64,000 bases of DNA from Moraxellaceae bacterium. Lineage in GTDB: Bacteria > Pseudomonadota > Gammaproteobacteria > Pseudomonadales > Moraxellaceae. Below, piece by piece: positions 47,372 through 57,077 of this stretch (positions are counted from its first letter, which is position 1; every line of letters begins with the position of its first letter). The position numbers were made by a program, and so were the translations under genes. The stretch spans positions 496,001 through 560,000 of the forward strand of contig JAUXVU010000023.1 of NCBI GenBank assembly GCA_030680295.1, given 5' to 3'. The notes below the pieces were generated by a model. That model had not been told where the DNA came from, ran no database searches, and saw nothing but the letters and a program-made list of their open reading frames with translations.

Positions 47372-48555
47372 TGCGCAAACTCCGACGGCTGGACTAAGTC
47401 GCCGGTGTCATTACCCCAGGCGTTACGTTCATAAGTTGTCACGGCTGCCATTTCACGTGCTGTCAAAATTGCTTTCCAGCCTGGCATTGCATTCTTACCA
47501 TTTAAAATAATGTTGATATGATCTTGTCGACCGCTGTCTTCCACCATCATTTTGCTGCCCTTCAACGCAGGGAACATCGGTGGCAGACCAGCACCATTAA
47601 CTTGGTGACAGGCTGCGCAACGCGCGACATATACAGCCTCACCTTCCTTCATAGCATCAGCAAGGCTGGGGAATTTGTAGTCAACAGATGCTGCCGCTGC
47701 TTTGGCCTCTTCTGCTGAACGAACTTTAGCGTCTGCTAACCACGCCTCAAAATCTGCTGCTGATTTAGCTTCAACAACAATCGGCATAAAGGCATGGTCT
47801 TTACCGCAGAGCTCAGCACAACGACCACGGTAAATACCTTCTTTACCTTCTGGCACATTTGTCCACAGCTCGTTAATAAAGCCGGGAATAGCATCTTTTT
47901 TGATGGCAAAGTCTGGCACCCACCACGCATGAATCACATCATCAGCAGTCAACAGGAAACGAACTTTTTTTCCGGTCGGGATAACCAGAGGACGATCTAC
48001 CTCAATGAGGTAATTTGGATGCGCTTCAAAGTCAGGTACATTCGACTTGCCAAAACCCTGACCTTGACGCTCCCACTGCTCTCGCGGCGTAGACAAGGAC
48101 GACAAGAAACCAACGCTGACATCTTTATCGTCACCGTAAGTCAAGTACTCATAATGCCACTTCCATTGCGAGCCTGTAACACGAATGGTTAGCTCAGATT
48201 CACTGGAGTCATCCATAGCAATCAGCACTTTAGTGGCTGGCACTGCCATGGCGATCAAGATAACAAACGGGATAATGGTCCAAATAACTTCCACTGTAGT
48301 ACTTTCATGAAAGTTAGCCGGCTTGACGCCTAGTGATTTTCGGTGACGCAATATTGACCAAAACATCAAACCGAAAACAACTAAGCCAATCGCGATGCAG
48401 ATATAGAGAATAGTACGGTGAAGATCAAACACCTGCTGACTGATGTCGGTAACGCCCCTAGGCATATCCCAACCTGAAGCTAAAACCGGCGCAGAACACA
48501 TCAAAATGAGCAGAGAAAAAAGACTAAAACGTCTTTTAGCAAATAACTTCCGCAT
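47368..48555 (-). CDS. ctaC: Cytochrome c oxidase subunit II with fused C-terminal cytochrome c
   Basis: Subunit II takes electrons from cytochrome c at the CuA centre. From MRKLFAKRRFSLF (GAGGG upstream) the precursor has 395 residues: signal peptide, two membrane helices (about 46-68 and 88-110), a CuA domain with His209, Cys246, Glu248, Cys250, His254 and Met257 in CAELCGKDHAFM, an Ala-rich linker (about 278-292) and a cytochrome c domain with CAACH at 313-317. The fusion makes this a caa3-like variant. First gene of ctaCDGE. Confidence 0.97.
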   Translation of the reverse strand: MRKLFAKRRFSLFSLLILMCSAPVLASGWDMPRGVTDISQQVFDLHRTILYICIAIGLVVFGLMFWSILRHRKSLGVKPANFHESTTVEVIWTIIPFVILIAMAVPATKVLIAMDDSSESELTIRVTGSQWKWHYEYLTYGDDKDVSVGFLSSLSTPREQWERQGQGFGKSNVPDFEAHPNYLIEVDRPLVIPTGKKVRFLLTADDVIHAWWVPDFAIKKDAIPGFINELWTNVPEGKEGIYRGRCAELCGKDHAFMPIVVEAKSAADFEAWLADAKVRSAEEAKAAAASVDYKFPSLADAMKEGEAVYVARCAACHQVNGAGLPPMFPALKGSKMMVEDSGRQDHINIILNGKNAMPGWKAILTAREMAAVTTYERNAWGNDTGDLVQPSEFAQ

Positions 48556-48873
48556 GCAGCAACCCTCGTTTGGTGTCAGACCAGACGGTGGGACATACAC
48601 TAAAGTGCCTCGGGTGTTTCGGGCCCAACAGTGCGCCCACCTCTTATTTTTGAATGATGCGCAAAAGAGTATGGCGAGCTGCGCCTAATGTCCAGTCAGT
48701 CACGCTCATTTCCATCAAACTATTGATAAAAAGTCTAACTGACATAAACCTTTCATCTAAACGCCATTGCAGGCAAACGACACTTTGGGTATCTTGCCCG
48801 CAATATCAATGCAGGTCATAACCATTTTGGCGAATATTAACCTGCATACCATCGACGGCAAGAGAACCTCATC
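48556..48873. promoter_or_regulatory. Divergent control region between ctaC and aroQ
   Basis: This 318-base gap holds no gene I can support. Its right part contains the aroQ promoter listed separately. The left part should hold the ctaC promoter on the minus strand, but no pair of boxes with 16-18 base spacing stands out. Confidence 0.5.
48767..48795 (+). promoter_or_regulatory. aroQ-accBC promoter
   Basis: TTGCAG (48767-48772) and TATCTT (48790-48795) are 17 bases apart, about 72 bases before the predicted transcript would reach the aroQ ATG. Confidence 0.55.
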
Positions 48874-49323
48874 ATGGCTGCAATACTTGTCTTAAATGGC
48901 CCGAATTTGAATCTTTTGGGCAGTCGTGAGCCTGGCATTTATGGCAACACGCGACTCGCTGACATTGAACTTAATCTGCGCACGCAAGCCGCTATGGCAA
49001 GTCAGTCCATCGATACCTTCCAAAGCAACCACGAAGGTGAGTTGGTTGAGCGCGTACATAACGCCATCAATGAAGGCACTCGCTACATAATCATTAATCC
49101 GGCTGCGTTCACGCACACTTCAGTAGCGCTGCGTGATGCTTTATTAGCCGTCGGCATCCCTTTTGTGGAAGTGCATTTATCGAATGTACATAGCCGAGAA
49201 GCATTTCGCCAGCACTCATACCTTTCAGACAAAGCCATTGGTGTTATTACCGGCCTAGGTCCGCTGGGTTATGAGCTGGCCCTTGAATATGTTCTGCGCC
49301 AATTAGCAGCAGACAACAAATAA
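48874..49323 (+). CDS. aroQ: 3-dehydroquinate dehydratase, type II
   Basis: Third enzyme of the shikimate pathway. 149 residues with the N-terminal [19 protein letters not shown] (active-site Arg18 and Tyr23), [16 protein letters not shown] and His101 in [15 protein letters not shown]. It precedes accBC, a common proteobacterial arrangement. GAGAA lies before the ATG. Confidence 0.97.
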   Translation: MAAILVLNGPNLNLLGSREPGIYGNTRLADIELNLRTQAAMASQSIDTFQSNHEGELVERVHNAINEGTRYIIINPAAFTHTSVALRDALLAVGIPFVEVHLSNVHSREAFRQHSYLSDKAIGVITGLGPLGYELALEYVLRQLAADNK

Positions 49324-49341
49324 AACAGACTAGGAGTCCTC

Positions 49342-49818
49342 ATGGATATTCGTAAAATTAAAAAATTGATTGAGTTAGTAGAAGAGTCAGGCATCGACGA
49401 ACTGGAAATCACCGAGGGTGAGGAGTCCGTTCGTATTGCGCGCAATCGCCCACAGGCACCTCAGCAACATTACTTTGCTGCACCACAAGCACAACCTGCT
49501 CCAGCACCAGCTGCTGTAGCCGCAGCGGCTCCTGAACAGTCAACTAAAGGCACTGCACCTGCCGCCAGCGAACCTGCAACACACGGAACCATTCAACGCT
49601 CACCAATGGTTGGCACCTTTTATCGCTCACCAGCACCGGGCTCAGCCAAATTTGTTGATGTTGGCAGCAGCGTGAAAAAAGGCGACGTACTGTGCATCAT
49701 CGAAGCCATGAAAATGATGAATCAAATCCAAGCTGACCACAGCGGCACAATTGAAAGCATCTTGGCAGAAGACGGTTTGCCCGTTGAGTTTGATCAGCCA
49801 CTTTTCACTATCGTTTAA
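49342..49818 (+). CDS. accB: Biotin carboxyl carrier protein of acetyl-CoA carboxylase
   Basis: AccB carries biotin between carboxylase and transferase for malonyl-CoA synthesis. 158 residues: N-terminal helical part, an Ala/Pro-rich linker (about 38-80) and a C-terminal biotinyl domain with EAMKM, biotin on Lys124, plus the thumb-like segment [14 protein letters not shown]. Followed by accC after 15 bases. Confidence 0.98.
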   Translation: MDIRKIKKLIELVEESGIDELEITEGEESVRIARNRPQAPQQHYFAAPQAQPAPAPAAVAAAAPEQSTKGTAPAASEPATHGTIQRSPMVGTFYRSPAPGSAKFVDVGSSVKKGDVLCIIEAMKMMNQIQADHSGTIESILAEDGLPVEFDQPLFTIV

Positions 49819-49833
49819 GCGGAGATCACCACA

Positions 49834-51174
49834 ATGCTGGATAAGGTGGTCATCGCCAACCGAGGCGAAATCGCATTACGCATCTTGCGTGCCTGCAAAG
49901 AAATGGGCATTAAAACGGTTGCCGTATATTCCAAGGCCGATCGCGACTTACTTCATGTTCGGCTAGCCGACCAAGCAGTATGTATTGGCCCAGCCGCAAG
50001 CAAAGATTCTTACTTAAATATTCCTGCATTAATTTCAGCCGCCGAAGTGACTGATGCTCAAGGCATCCATCCTGGTTATGGCTTCTTGGCTGAAAATGCT
50101 GACTTTGCTGAAGCCGTGGAAAAGTCTGGCTTTACCTTTATTGGCCCACGCGCTGAGTCCATTCGTTTGATGGGCAATAAAGTATCGGCCATTGAAGCCA
50201 TGAAAAAAGCAGGTGTACCCACTGTACCCGGCTCTGACGGCCCAGTAACTGAAGAGACTGCCGTAGCAGTTGCCAAGCGTATTGGACTGCCCGTCATTAT
50301 TAAAGCTGCCTCCGGTGGTGGTGGTCGCGGCATGCGGGTAGTTCACCAAGAAAGTGAAGTGTTATCCGCACTATCCATTACACGGTCAGAAGCCGGTGCC
50401 GCATTTGGTGATGACACCGTGTACATGGAAAAGTTTTTGCAACACCCCCGCCATGTCGAAATTCAAGTTATTGGTGACGGTGAAGGCAAAGCTATTCACT
50501 TGGGTGATCGCGATTGCTCATTGCAGCGTCGACACCAAAAAGTGGTTGAGGAAGCGCCAGCACCTGGCATCCCCGAACATAGCCGCCAAGCCGTTTATGC
50601 TGCCTGCATTAAGGCTTGCGAGCTGATGAAATATCGTGGCGCTGGCACCTTTGAATTTTTGTATGAAGATGAAAATTTCTACTTCATTGAAATGAATACC
50701 CGTGTACAGGTTGAACATCCGGTAACGGAAATGATTACTGGTGTAGACATCATTCAAGAGCAGCTACGTGTTGCCTCAGGCTTAGGTCTGTCGGTCACGC
50801 AAGATGATATTGTCATTCGCGGCCATGCCATTGAGTGCCGTATTAATGCCGAAGACCCGAAAACCTTTATGCCCTGCCCGGGCAAAGTGAACTACTACCA
50901 CGCGCCTGGCGGCCCTGGCATTCGCATGGATTCACACCTGTATTCGGGCTATAGCGTGCCACCTAATTATGACTCGTTAATTGGCAAACTCATCGCCTTT
51001 GGCCCGACACGTGAAATTGCCCTACAACGCACTCGCAATGCTCTCGATGAAATTGTCATCGACGGCATTCGCAGCAACATTGCACTGCACCGCGATGTGA
51101 TTTTAAAAGATCCGGGCTTTATTGCCGGTGGCGTCGACATCCATCACCTCGAAAAGAAACTGGGTTTAAGCTAA
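49834..51174 (+). CDS. accC: Biotin carboxylase subunit of acetyl-CoA carboxylase
   Basis: AccC is an ATP-grasp enzyme that carboxylates biotin on AccB. The 446-residue protein starts [18 protein letters not shown] and has the glycine loop [34 protein letters not shown], here [17 protein letters not shown], and [14 protein letters not shown], here [12 protein letters not shown]. Length is normal for the family. Confidence 0.98.
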   Translation: MLDKVVIANRGEIALRILRACKEMGIKTVAVYSKADRDLLHVRLADQAVCIGPAASKDSYLNIPALISAAEVTDAQGIHPGYGFLAENADFAEAVEKSGFTFIGPRAESIRLMGNKVSAIEAMKKAGVPTVPGSDGPVTEETAVAVAKRIGLPVIIKAASGGGGRGMRVVHQESEVLSALSITRSEAGAAFGDDTVYMEKFLQHPRHVEIQVIGDGEGKAIHLGDRDCSLQRRHQKVVEEAPAPGIPEHSRQAVYAACIKACELMKYRGAGTFEFLYEDENFYFIEMNTRVQVEHPVTEMITGVDIIQEQLRVASGLGLSVTQDDIVIRGHAIECRINAEDPKTFMPCPGKVNYYHAPGGPGIRMDSHLYSGYSVPPNYDSLIGKLIAFGPTREIALQRTRNALDEIVIDGIRSNIALHRDVILKDPGFIAGGVDIHHLEKKLGLS

Positions 51175-51184
51175 GCCGATCAAT

Positions 51185-51211
51185 CAATCTGGGCTAAAAA
51201 CGCCCAGATTG
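51185..51211 (+). other. Perfect 10-bp hairpin between accC and prmA
   Basis: Arms CAATCTGGGC/GCCCAGATTG with a 7-base loop start 11 bases after the accC stop. No T run follows, so it is more likely an mRNA 3'-stability element or weak terminator for aroQ-accBC. Confidence 0.5.
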
Positions 51212-51269
51212 ACTACAAATTCACCAGCAACACGACTACACTGCGCATCCTATTTTTTTGGAGGCCACC

Positions 51270-52157
51270 ATGTCTTGGCTGCAGCTTAAAATTGAGACGC
51301 AAAAATCCGACGCAACGCGCTATCAAGATTTGTTAGAGCTGGCCGGTGCTGCTGCCATCCTCATGGAAGACTCTGGTGATCAGCCTTTACTGGAGCCACC
51401 GCCCGGTGCCCAACCCTTATGGGATGCCACCCGCGTCATCGGCCTATTTGTGGTCGATTCAGAAATGGATGCGGTTGTTGAATTCCTAGAGCGCCAACTT
51501 GGTCACGCCCTGCCTGCACACAAAATTGATGTGCTCGAAGACAAAGACTGGGAGCGGGCATGGATGGATAACTACCACCCCATGTGTTTTGGTGACCGTT
51601 TGTGGGTTGTGCCTAGCTGGACACCCGCCCCTAATCCCGATGCCATTAACTTACTGCTTGATCCGGGCTTAGCCTTTGGCACTGGCACACACCAAACCAC
51701 TGCTCTTTGCCTTGAGTGGCTTGATGGTCTCGACCTGAAAGATGCTGTGGTCGTTGATTACGGCTGCGGCTCCGGCATTTTGGCAGTGGCAGCACTGTTG
51801 TTAGGTGCGCGCGAAGCGTGGTGTGTCGATCTTGACCCACAAGCTCTTCTGGCCACACGAGATAATGCCGAACGCAATGGCGTATCAGATCGCGTTAAAG
51901 TGTTTATGCCCGAAGACATGCCGTCAGTAAAAGCAGATGTTGTCGTGGCCAATATTTTAGCGGGTCCGTTGGCACAACTAGCCAGCACCCTAACAGGTTT
52001 TTTAAAGCCATCGGGGCAGCTGGCTTTATCCGGTATTATCACCTCACAAGTTGATGAACTAGTGAGCGCCTATTCACCTTGGCTGGCACTCGACACACTG
52101 GCCATTAAAGATGAAGACTGGTGCCGACTTTCCGGCCGCATGCCCAGCAGCACTTGA
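51270..52157 (+). CDS. prmA: Ribosomal protein L11 methyltransferase
   Basis: PrmA trimethylates L11. 295 residues starting MSWLQLKIETQKSDATRY with GGAGG six bases upstream; N-terminal substrate-recognition domain, then SAM methyltransferase with DPGLAFGTGTHQTTALCLEW, given as GLAFGTGTHQTT, VVDYGCGSGILAVAA and the NIL motif VVANILAGPL. Normal length. Confidence 0.97.
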   Translation: MSWLQLKIETQKSDATRYQDLLELAGAAAILMEDSGDQPLLEPPPGAQPLWDATRVIGLFVVDSEMDAVVEFLERQLGHALPAHKIDVLEDKDWERAWMDNYHPMCFGDRLWVVPSWTPAPNPDAINLLLDPGLAFGTGTHQTTALCLEWLDGLDLKDAVVVDYGCGSGILAVAALLLGAREAWCVDLDPQALLATRDNAERNGVSDRVKVFMPEDMPSVKADVVVANILAGPLAQLASTLTGFLKPSGQLALSGIITSQVDELVSAYSPWLALDTLAIKDEDWCRLSGRMPSST

Positions 52158-52164
52158 GTCAATA

Positions 52165-52734
52165 ATGACAACACTTAAGCCAATCAATGACCTTAATCTG
52201 CCCCTGGAACTTTCCAGTACAGAGACGATCAAGCACAGCAAATGGTGGCGATTGAGCTTAGTACTGATTGTCATTGTGCTAGTGGCTGAAGTCGCTTGGC
52301 TTAGTCAGAACTATTGGTTAGCCAAAACGACCGTACGACAAGTGATTAACCCGATACTGGCACCAATGGGTTATACCTTGCGTCGTCCTGTACTAATCAC
52401 CTCATGGCAGATCAACCGTCTGGGCATTCAAGTTAATCCCTACGACAACCGAGTATGGCAAGGCCAAGCGGTGTTGGCACATCGCGCAGATATATTGCAG
52501 CCTTGGCCGACACTGGAATTAACACTGCGCGACTGGCAAGGCCGAACCATCGCACGCGGCCTACTGCAACCGGCACAATACCTGCCAGCCAAGCTACCCG
52601 CTCGTTATGCTGCTGATGCACTAATTGCCTATAACGAACCGGTCCTGATTCGTTTTGCTATTCGTTTACCAACACAAACTGATGGGCTCACCGCCGCTGT
52701 CGAGCAAGTTGAATTACGTGCGGTGCAGCCATGA
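52165..52734 (+). CDS. DUF3426-like membrane protein without the N-terminal zinc ribbon
   Basis: A 189-residue protein with one membrane helix (about 29-46) and a periplasmic beta-sandwich-like domain (IQVNPYDNRVWQGQAVLAHRADILQPWP, described here only in part). Position between prmA and dusB, and the pattern of the second half, match the DUF3426 protein found there in Pseudomonas and relatives, which normally begins with a MJ0042-type zinc ribbon. No Cys pair precedes the helix here: the N terminus is MTTLKPINDLNLPLE. Start chosen just after the prmA stop; overlaps dusB by four bases. Confidence 0.65.
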   Translation: MTTLKPINDLNLPLELSSTETIKHSKWWRLSLVLIVIVLVAEVAWLSQNYWLAKTTVRQVINPILAPMGYTLRRPVLITSWQINRLGIQVNPYDNRVWQGQAVLAHRADILQPWPTLELTLRDWQGRTIARGLLQPAQYLPAKLPARYAADALIAYNEPVLIRFAIRLPTQTDGLTAAVEQVELRAVQP

Positions 52735-53732
52735 AGCCATTACAGATCGGCCCTTACACACTAAATGTACCGTTGGTACTGGCTCCCATGGCAGGCGTTA
52801 CCGATCGCCCCTTTCGACAAATTTGCCGTGAGTTGGGTGCAGGACATGTGGTGTCCGAAATGGTGTCCTCAGAAACCCGGCTTTGGCATACTAACAAGTC
52901 TCGTTTTCGCTTAGACCATACCGGTGAGCCCGGACCTGTCACTGTGCAAATTGTAGGGTATGACCCAGCCATGATGGCCGAGGCTGCACGTGAAAACGTG
53001 GCCCGTGGTGCACAAATTATTGACATCAATATGGGCTGCCCCGCCAAGAAAGTTTGTAATCGCCTTGCAGGTTCCGCACTAATGCAAGACGAAAAGTTGG
53101 TGGCTGAAATTCTCGATGCTGTAGTCAAGGCGGTTGATGTGCCGGTGACGCTAAAAACTCGCACGGGCTGGAATCGTGCCAATCGCAATGGTGTCACCAT
53201 TGCCAAAATTGCCGAGGATGCCGGCATTCAATTACTGGCCATTCATGGTCGCACTCGTGAAGACAAATACACCGGCAATGCCGAGTTCGACACCGTCGCA
53301 GCAATTAAACAGGCCGTTAATATCCCTGTTTTAGCAAATGGCGACATTGATACACCGGAAAAGGCACTAGATGTTCTTGAGCACACCGGCTGCGATGGTA
53401 TAATGATCGGCCGAGGTGCCCATGGCAGACCATGGCTGTTTCGAGAGATCCATCATTACCTCCTAACCAAAGAATATTTGCCACCGCTGGATTTACCGTC
53501 GCGAGGAAACATCATCCTCCGTCACTTATATGCGGTGCATTCATTTTATGGTGAGGAATTAGGTTTGCGTTTTGCGCGCAAACACATGAGCTGGTACAGC
53601 GACTTTTTGCCTGAGGGGAAAACGCTGTCGAGGCAATTCAATACGTTGATCCAGACTGACCAGCAGCTCAGTCTGGTCGCTGATTATTTTTCAATCCCGA
53701 CACTCTGCCGGCAGCCGGATGCCGCCGCATGA
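52731..53732 (+). CDS. dusB: tRNA-dihydrouridine synthase B
   Basis: DusB is an FMN-dependent enzyme that reduces uridines in the tRNA D loop. 333 residues: TIM barrel with [20 protein letters not shown], given as [12 protein letters not shown], the catalytic Cys in [29 protein letters not shown] and [15 protein letters not shown]. It forms the classical dusB-fis operon, with the fis start overlapping its stop. Confidence 0.97.
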   Translation: MKPLQIGPYTLNVPLVLAPMAGVTDRPFRQICRELGAGHVVSEMVSSETRLWHTNKSRFRLDHTGEPGPVTVQIVGYDPAMMAEAARENVARGAQIIDINMGCPAKKVCNRLAGSALMQDEKLVAEILDAVVKAVDVPVTLKTRTGWNRANRNGVTIAKIAEDAGIQLLAIHGRTREDKYTGNAEFDTVAAIKQAVNIPVLANGDIDTPEKALDVLEHTGCDGIMIGRGAHGRPWLFREIHHYLLTKEYLPPLDLPSRGNIILRHLYAVHSFYGEELGLRFARKHMSWYSDFLPEGKTLSRQFNTLIQTDQQLSLVADYFSIPTLCRQPDAAA

Positions 53733-54043
53733 GAGTCCCTAAAATGAGTACTGACCCCAGCATGGACATGTCCGTTATTAAAAAGCCCCTGACTAGCACC
53801 AGCACTCGTCCTAACCAGACACTGCGTGATCATGTCGAAATGGCAATGCGCAACTACTTTGCAAACCTTGATGGTGAGCGCGTCAACGACGTATACGAAA
53901 TGGTACTTGCCGAAGTTGAAACACCCCTGCTTGAAGTCGTGCTGGAGTACACCCGCGGCAATCAAACTCGCGCTTCAGAAATTCTTGGCTTAAACCGCGG
54001 CACGCTGCGCAAAAAGCTCAAGCAACATGGTTTGATGAACTAA
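53729..54043 (+). CDS. fis: DNA-binding protein Fis
   Basis: Fis is a nucleoid-associated protein that bends DNA and activates rRNA promoters in fast growth. Up to 104 residues; the C-terminal two thirds are the conserved core with a helix-turn-helix [20 protein letters not shown]. The ATGA overlap with dusB is used here as start; ATG at 53744 ([10 protein letters not shown]) is an alternative. Expression in Escherichia is growth-phase controlled through the dusB promoter. Confidence 0.96.
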   Translation: MRVPKMSTDPSMDMSVIKKPLTSTSTRPNQTLRDHVEMAMRNYFANLDGERVNDVYEMVLAEVETPLLEVVLEYTRGNQTRASEILGLNRGTLRKKLKQHGLMN

Positions 54044-54059
54044 TCTGGCGAGTATTGTT

Positions 54060-55649
54060 ATGTCCCAACGTGTGCAGCGTGCGCTTATTAGCGTGTCCGA
54101 CAAAACCGGCATTGTCGATTTTGCCCGTGAATTAGCCAACCTTGGCGTACATTTACTGTCAACTGGGGGCACCTTTAAGCTCTTAGTCAGTGAAGGCATC
54201 AATGTCACGGAAGTATCTGACTACACCGGCTTCCCTGAAATGATGGATGGTCGTGTAAAAACACTACATCCAAAAATTCACGGCGGCATTTTAGGACGCC
54301 GCGGTCAAGATGACGCGGTCATGGCTGCACACGATATTGGCGGCATTGACCTAGTGGTGGTCAATCTATACCCATTTGCGGCCACCGTGGCCAAGGCAGA
54401 TTGCACCCTCGCCGACGCCATTGAAAATATTGATATTGGCGGCCCGACCATGGTGCGTTCAGCGGCTAAAAACCATGCCCATGTTGGCATTGTTGTCAGC
54501 GCTGACAGCTACCGCACTGTGCTTGACGAAATCAAAGCGGACGGTGGTTTGTCACACAACACACGTTTTGATTTAGCCGTTAAAGCCTTTGAGCACACCG
54601 CTGCTTACGACAGCATGATTGCTAACTATTTAGGCGCTTTAGTGGGCGAGAAAAAAGCCGACTTAAGCGCACGTGACACCTTCCCGCGCACCTTTAATAC
54701 CCAGTTCGTTAAAGCGCAAGAAATGCGTTATGGCGAAAATCCACATCAGCGCGCTGCGTTTTATGTGGAATCAAGTGCACGTGAAAACTCAGTGGCCACT
54801 GCCAAGCAATTACAAGGCAAAGCCTTGTCTTATAACAATATTGCTGACACTGATGCCGCACTTGAGTGTGTCAAAAGCTTCGCCAAACCGGCCTGTGTCA
54901 TTGTTAAACACGCCAACCCTTGTGGTGTGTCCGTGTCTTTAGACGGCATTAAAATGGCTTATGAGCTGGCTTATGCCACAGACCCAGAGTCTGCATTTGG
55001 CGGCATCATTGCTTTTAACCGTGAGCTGGATGCCGAGACTGCACAAGCCATTGTTGATCGTCAATTTGTTGAAGTCATTATTGCCCCCAGCATCAGTCCA
55101 GCAGCACTTGCCATCACCGCCAGCAAACAAAATGTACGTGTGATGGCCTGTGGCGAACTGCCAGAACTGGATCAACGTGCTGCCCAATGGGACTTTAAGC
55201 GCGTCACCGGTGGTTTGTTGGTACAAGACCAAGACCTTGGCATGATCAAAGAGTCAGACCTAAAAATGGTCACTCAGCGCGCGCCGACAGAAGCCGAAAT
55301 TCATGATTTGATTTTTGCTTGGAAAGTGGCCAAGTACGTTAAATCCAATGCCATTGTTTATGCCAAAAATCGCCAAACTATTGGTGTTGGTGCCGGCCAA
55401 ATGAGCCGTGTGAACTCCGCACGTATTGCAGCAATTAAAGCCGAACATGCCGGCCTGCAAGTAGCTGGCGCAGTGATGGCGTCTGATGCCTTTTTCCCCT
55501 TCCGTGATGGTATTGATAATGCAGCAAAAGCAGGCATTGCTGCCATTATTCAGCCCGGTGGCTCCATGCGTGATAACGAAGTGATCGCAGCAGCGGATGA
55601 AGCGGGTATTGCCATGGTATTTACCGGCATGCGCCACTTTAGGCACTAA
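54060..55649 (+). CDS. purH: Bifunctional AICAR transformylase / IMP cyclohydrolase
   Basis: PurH performs the last two steps of IMP synthesis. 529 residues: N-terminal MGS-like cyclohydrolase domain (about 1-150) with [15 protein letters not shown] and STGGTFKLL, and a transformylase domain with [31 protein letters not shown] and the C-terminal [21 protein letters not shown], shown in part. Followed by purD after 31 bases. Confidence 0.98.
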   Translation: MSQRVQRALISVSDKTGIVDFARELANLGVHLLSTGGTFKLLVSEGINVTEVSDYTGFPEMMDGRVKTLHPKIHGGILGRRGQDDAVMAAHDIGGIDLVVVNLYPFAATVAKADCTLADAIENIDIGGPTMVRSAAKNHAHVGIVVSADSYRTVLDEIKADGGLSHNTRFDLAVKAFEHTAAYDSMIANYLGALVGEKKADLSARDTFPRTFNTQFVKAQEMRYGENPHQRAAFYVESSARENSVATAKQLQGKALSYNNIADTDAALECVKSFAKPACVIVKHANPCGVSVSLDGIKMAYELAYATDPESAFGGIIAFNRELDAETAQAIVDRQFVEVIIAPSISPAALAITASKQNVRVMACGELPELDQRAAQWDFKRVTGGLLVQDQDLGMIKESDLKMVTQRAPTEAEIHDLIFAWKVAKYVKSNAIVYAKNRQTIGVGAGQMSRVNSARIAAIKAEHAGLQVAGAVMASDAFFPFRDGIDNAAKAGIAAIIQPGGSMRDNEVIAAADEAGIAMVFTGMRHFRH

Positions 55650-55680
55650 TTTAGATACTGGTTTTTAAGGCGGTTAATTG

Positions 55681-56964
55681 ATGAATATTTTGCTGTTAGG
55701 CTCTGGTGGTCGTGAACATGCATTAGCCTGGAAAATGGCTCAAGACGCACGTGTCGAAACCGTATTTGTAGCGCCTGGCAATGCTGGCACAGCAACTGAA
55801 GTCAAGTGCCAAAATGTGGCGCTTGATATTCTCGACAATGCCGCTCTAGTCGCTTTTGCGCAAAGCCAGTCAATTGACTTAACCGTAGTTGGCCCTGAAG
55901 CGCCGTTGGTTAATGGCGTTGTTAATGCTTTTCAAGCGGCTGACTTAAAGGTTTGGGGCCCTACCCAATATGCCGCCCAACTCGAAGGCTCAAAAGCATT
56001 CGCCAAAGACTTCCTTGCGCGCCAGCATATTCCTACAGCGTTTTATCAGGTCTTTACCGACACTAATGCAGCACTCGCATACGTACGTGAAAAGGGCGCA
56101 CCAATTGTCATCAAAGCTGACGGCCTAGCTGCCGGTAAAGGTGTGATTGTTGCCATGACACTTGCTGAAGCCGAAGACGCAATTGTTGACATGTTGGCTG
56201 GCAACAAATTTGGTTCTGCCGGTGCACGCGTGGTGGTTGAAGAGTTTCTGAGCGGTGAAGAAGCATCGTTTATTGTCATGGTTGATGGCAGTAATGCCCT
56301 CGCCATGGCAACTAGCCAAGACCACAAGCGCATTGGCAATGGCGACACTGGCCCCAACACGGGTGGCATGGGTGCGTACTCACCAGCACCGGTAGTGACC
56401 GCTGCTGTACACCAGCACGTTATGCAAGACATCATCATGCCAACGGTAAACGGCATGGCCGCTGAAGGTCATCGTTACACCGGCTTTTTATACGCTGGCT
56501 TAATGATTGATGAACAAGGTCAGGCCAAAGTTATTGAATTTAACTGCCGCTTTGGTGACCCTGAAACACAACCCATTATGATGCGTCTGCGCAGCTCATT
56601 AGTTGATCTTATTGAGGCCGGTCTTGCTGGACAGCTGGATCAGGTTCAAGCCGATTGGGATGAGCGAGCAGCACTGGGGGTGGTGATGGCCGCTGAAGGC
56701 TACCCCGCGGATGTACGCAAAGATGATGTTATTTCTGGTCTGGGCCTAGACAATGCCACCAGCAAAGTCTTTCATGCCGGTACTGCTTTACGTGATGGCC
56801 AGGTTGTCACCAATGGCGGACGTGTACTTTGCGCGACCGGCTTAGGCCAAAGCGTATTAGCCGCTCAACAAGCCGCCTATGCCGCCGCTGCGCGTGTCAG
56901 TTGGGCTGGTGAATATCATCGTGATGACATCGGTTATCGCGCCATAGCCCGCGAACAACACTAA
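55681..56964 (+). CDS. purD: Phosphoribosylamine--glycine ligase
   Basis: PurD is the ATP-grasp GAR synthetase of purine synthesis. 427 residues starting MNILLLGSGGREHALAWKM, with AAGGCGG upstream; motifs VVGPEAPLVNGVV, VIKADGLAAGKGV, DHKRIGNGDTGPNTGGMGAY (given here at 20 residues) and EFNCRFGDPETQ are intact. Confidence 0.98.
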   Translation: MNILLLGSGGREHALAWKMAQDARVETVFVAPGNAGTATEVKCQNVALDILDNAALVAFAQSQSIDLTVVGPEAPLVNGVVNAFQAADLKVWGPTQYAAQLEGSKAFAKDFLARQHIPTAFYQVFTDTNAALAYVREKGAPIVIKADGLAAGKGVIVAMTLAEAEDAIVDMLAGNKFGSAGARVVVEEFLSGEEASFIVMVDGSNALAMATSQDHKRIGNGDTGPNTGGMGAYSPAPVVTAAVHQHVMQDIIMPTVNGMAAEGHRYTGFLYAGLMIDEQGQAKVIEFNCRFGDPETQPIMMRLRSSLVDLIEAGLAGQLDQVQADWDERAALGVVMAAEGYPADVRKDDVISGLGLDNATSKVFHAGTALRDGQVVTNGGRVLCATGLGQSVLAAQQAAYAAAARVSWAGEYHRDDIGYRAIAREQH

Positions 56965-56974
56965 GACATTTAAT

Positions 56975-57004
56975 GTGGCTGCACTCGACTATTGAGTCAG
57001 CCAC
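56975..57004 (+). other. Hairpin after purD
   Basis: Arms GTGGCTG/CAGCCAC enclose a further ACTC/GAGT pairing with a 7-base loop. It starts 11 bases after the purD stop; no T run follows, so termination here is uncertain. Confidence 0.45.
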
Positions 57005-57077
57005 CATCCCCCCAAACGCAGTGAGAGTGTTACAATCGCCGGTTACTATCTAGCCACGGTCATCAGCGAGAAACACT

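Noticed and set aside
47368-48555. Cytochrome c fused to oxidase subunit II as a novelty
   Set aside because: Such caa3-like fusions are well known in proteobacteria and Bacillus.
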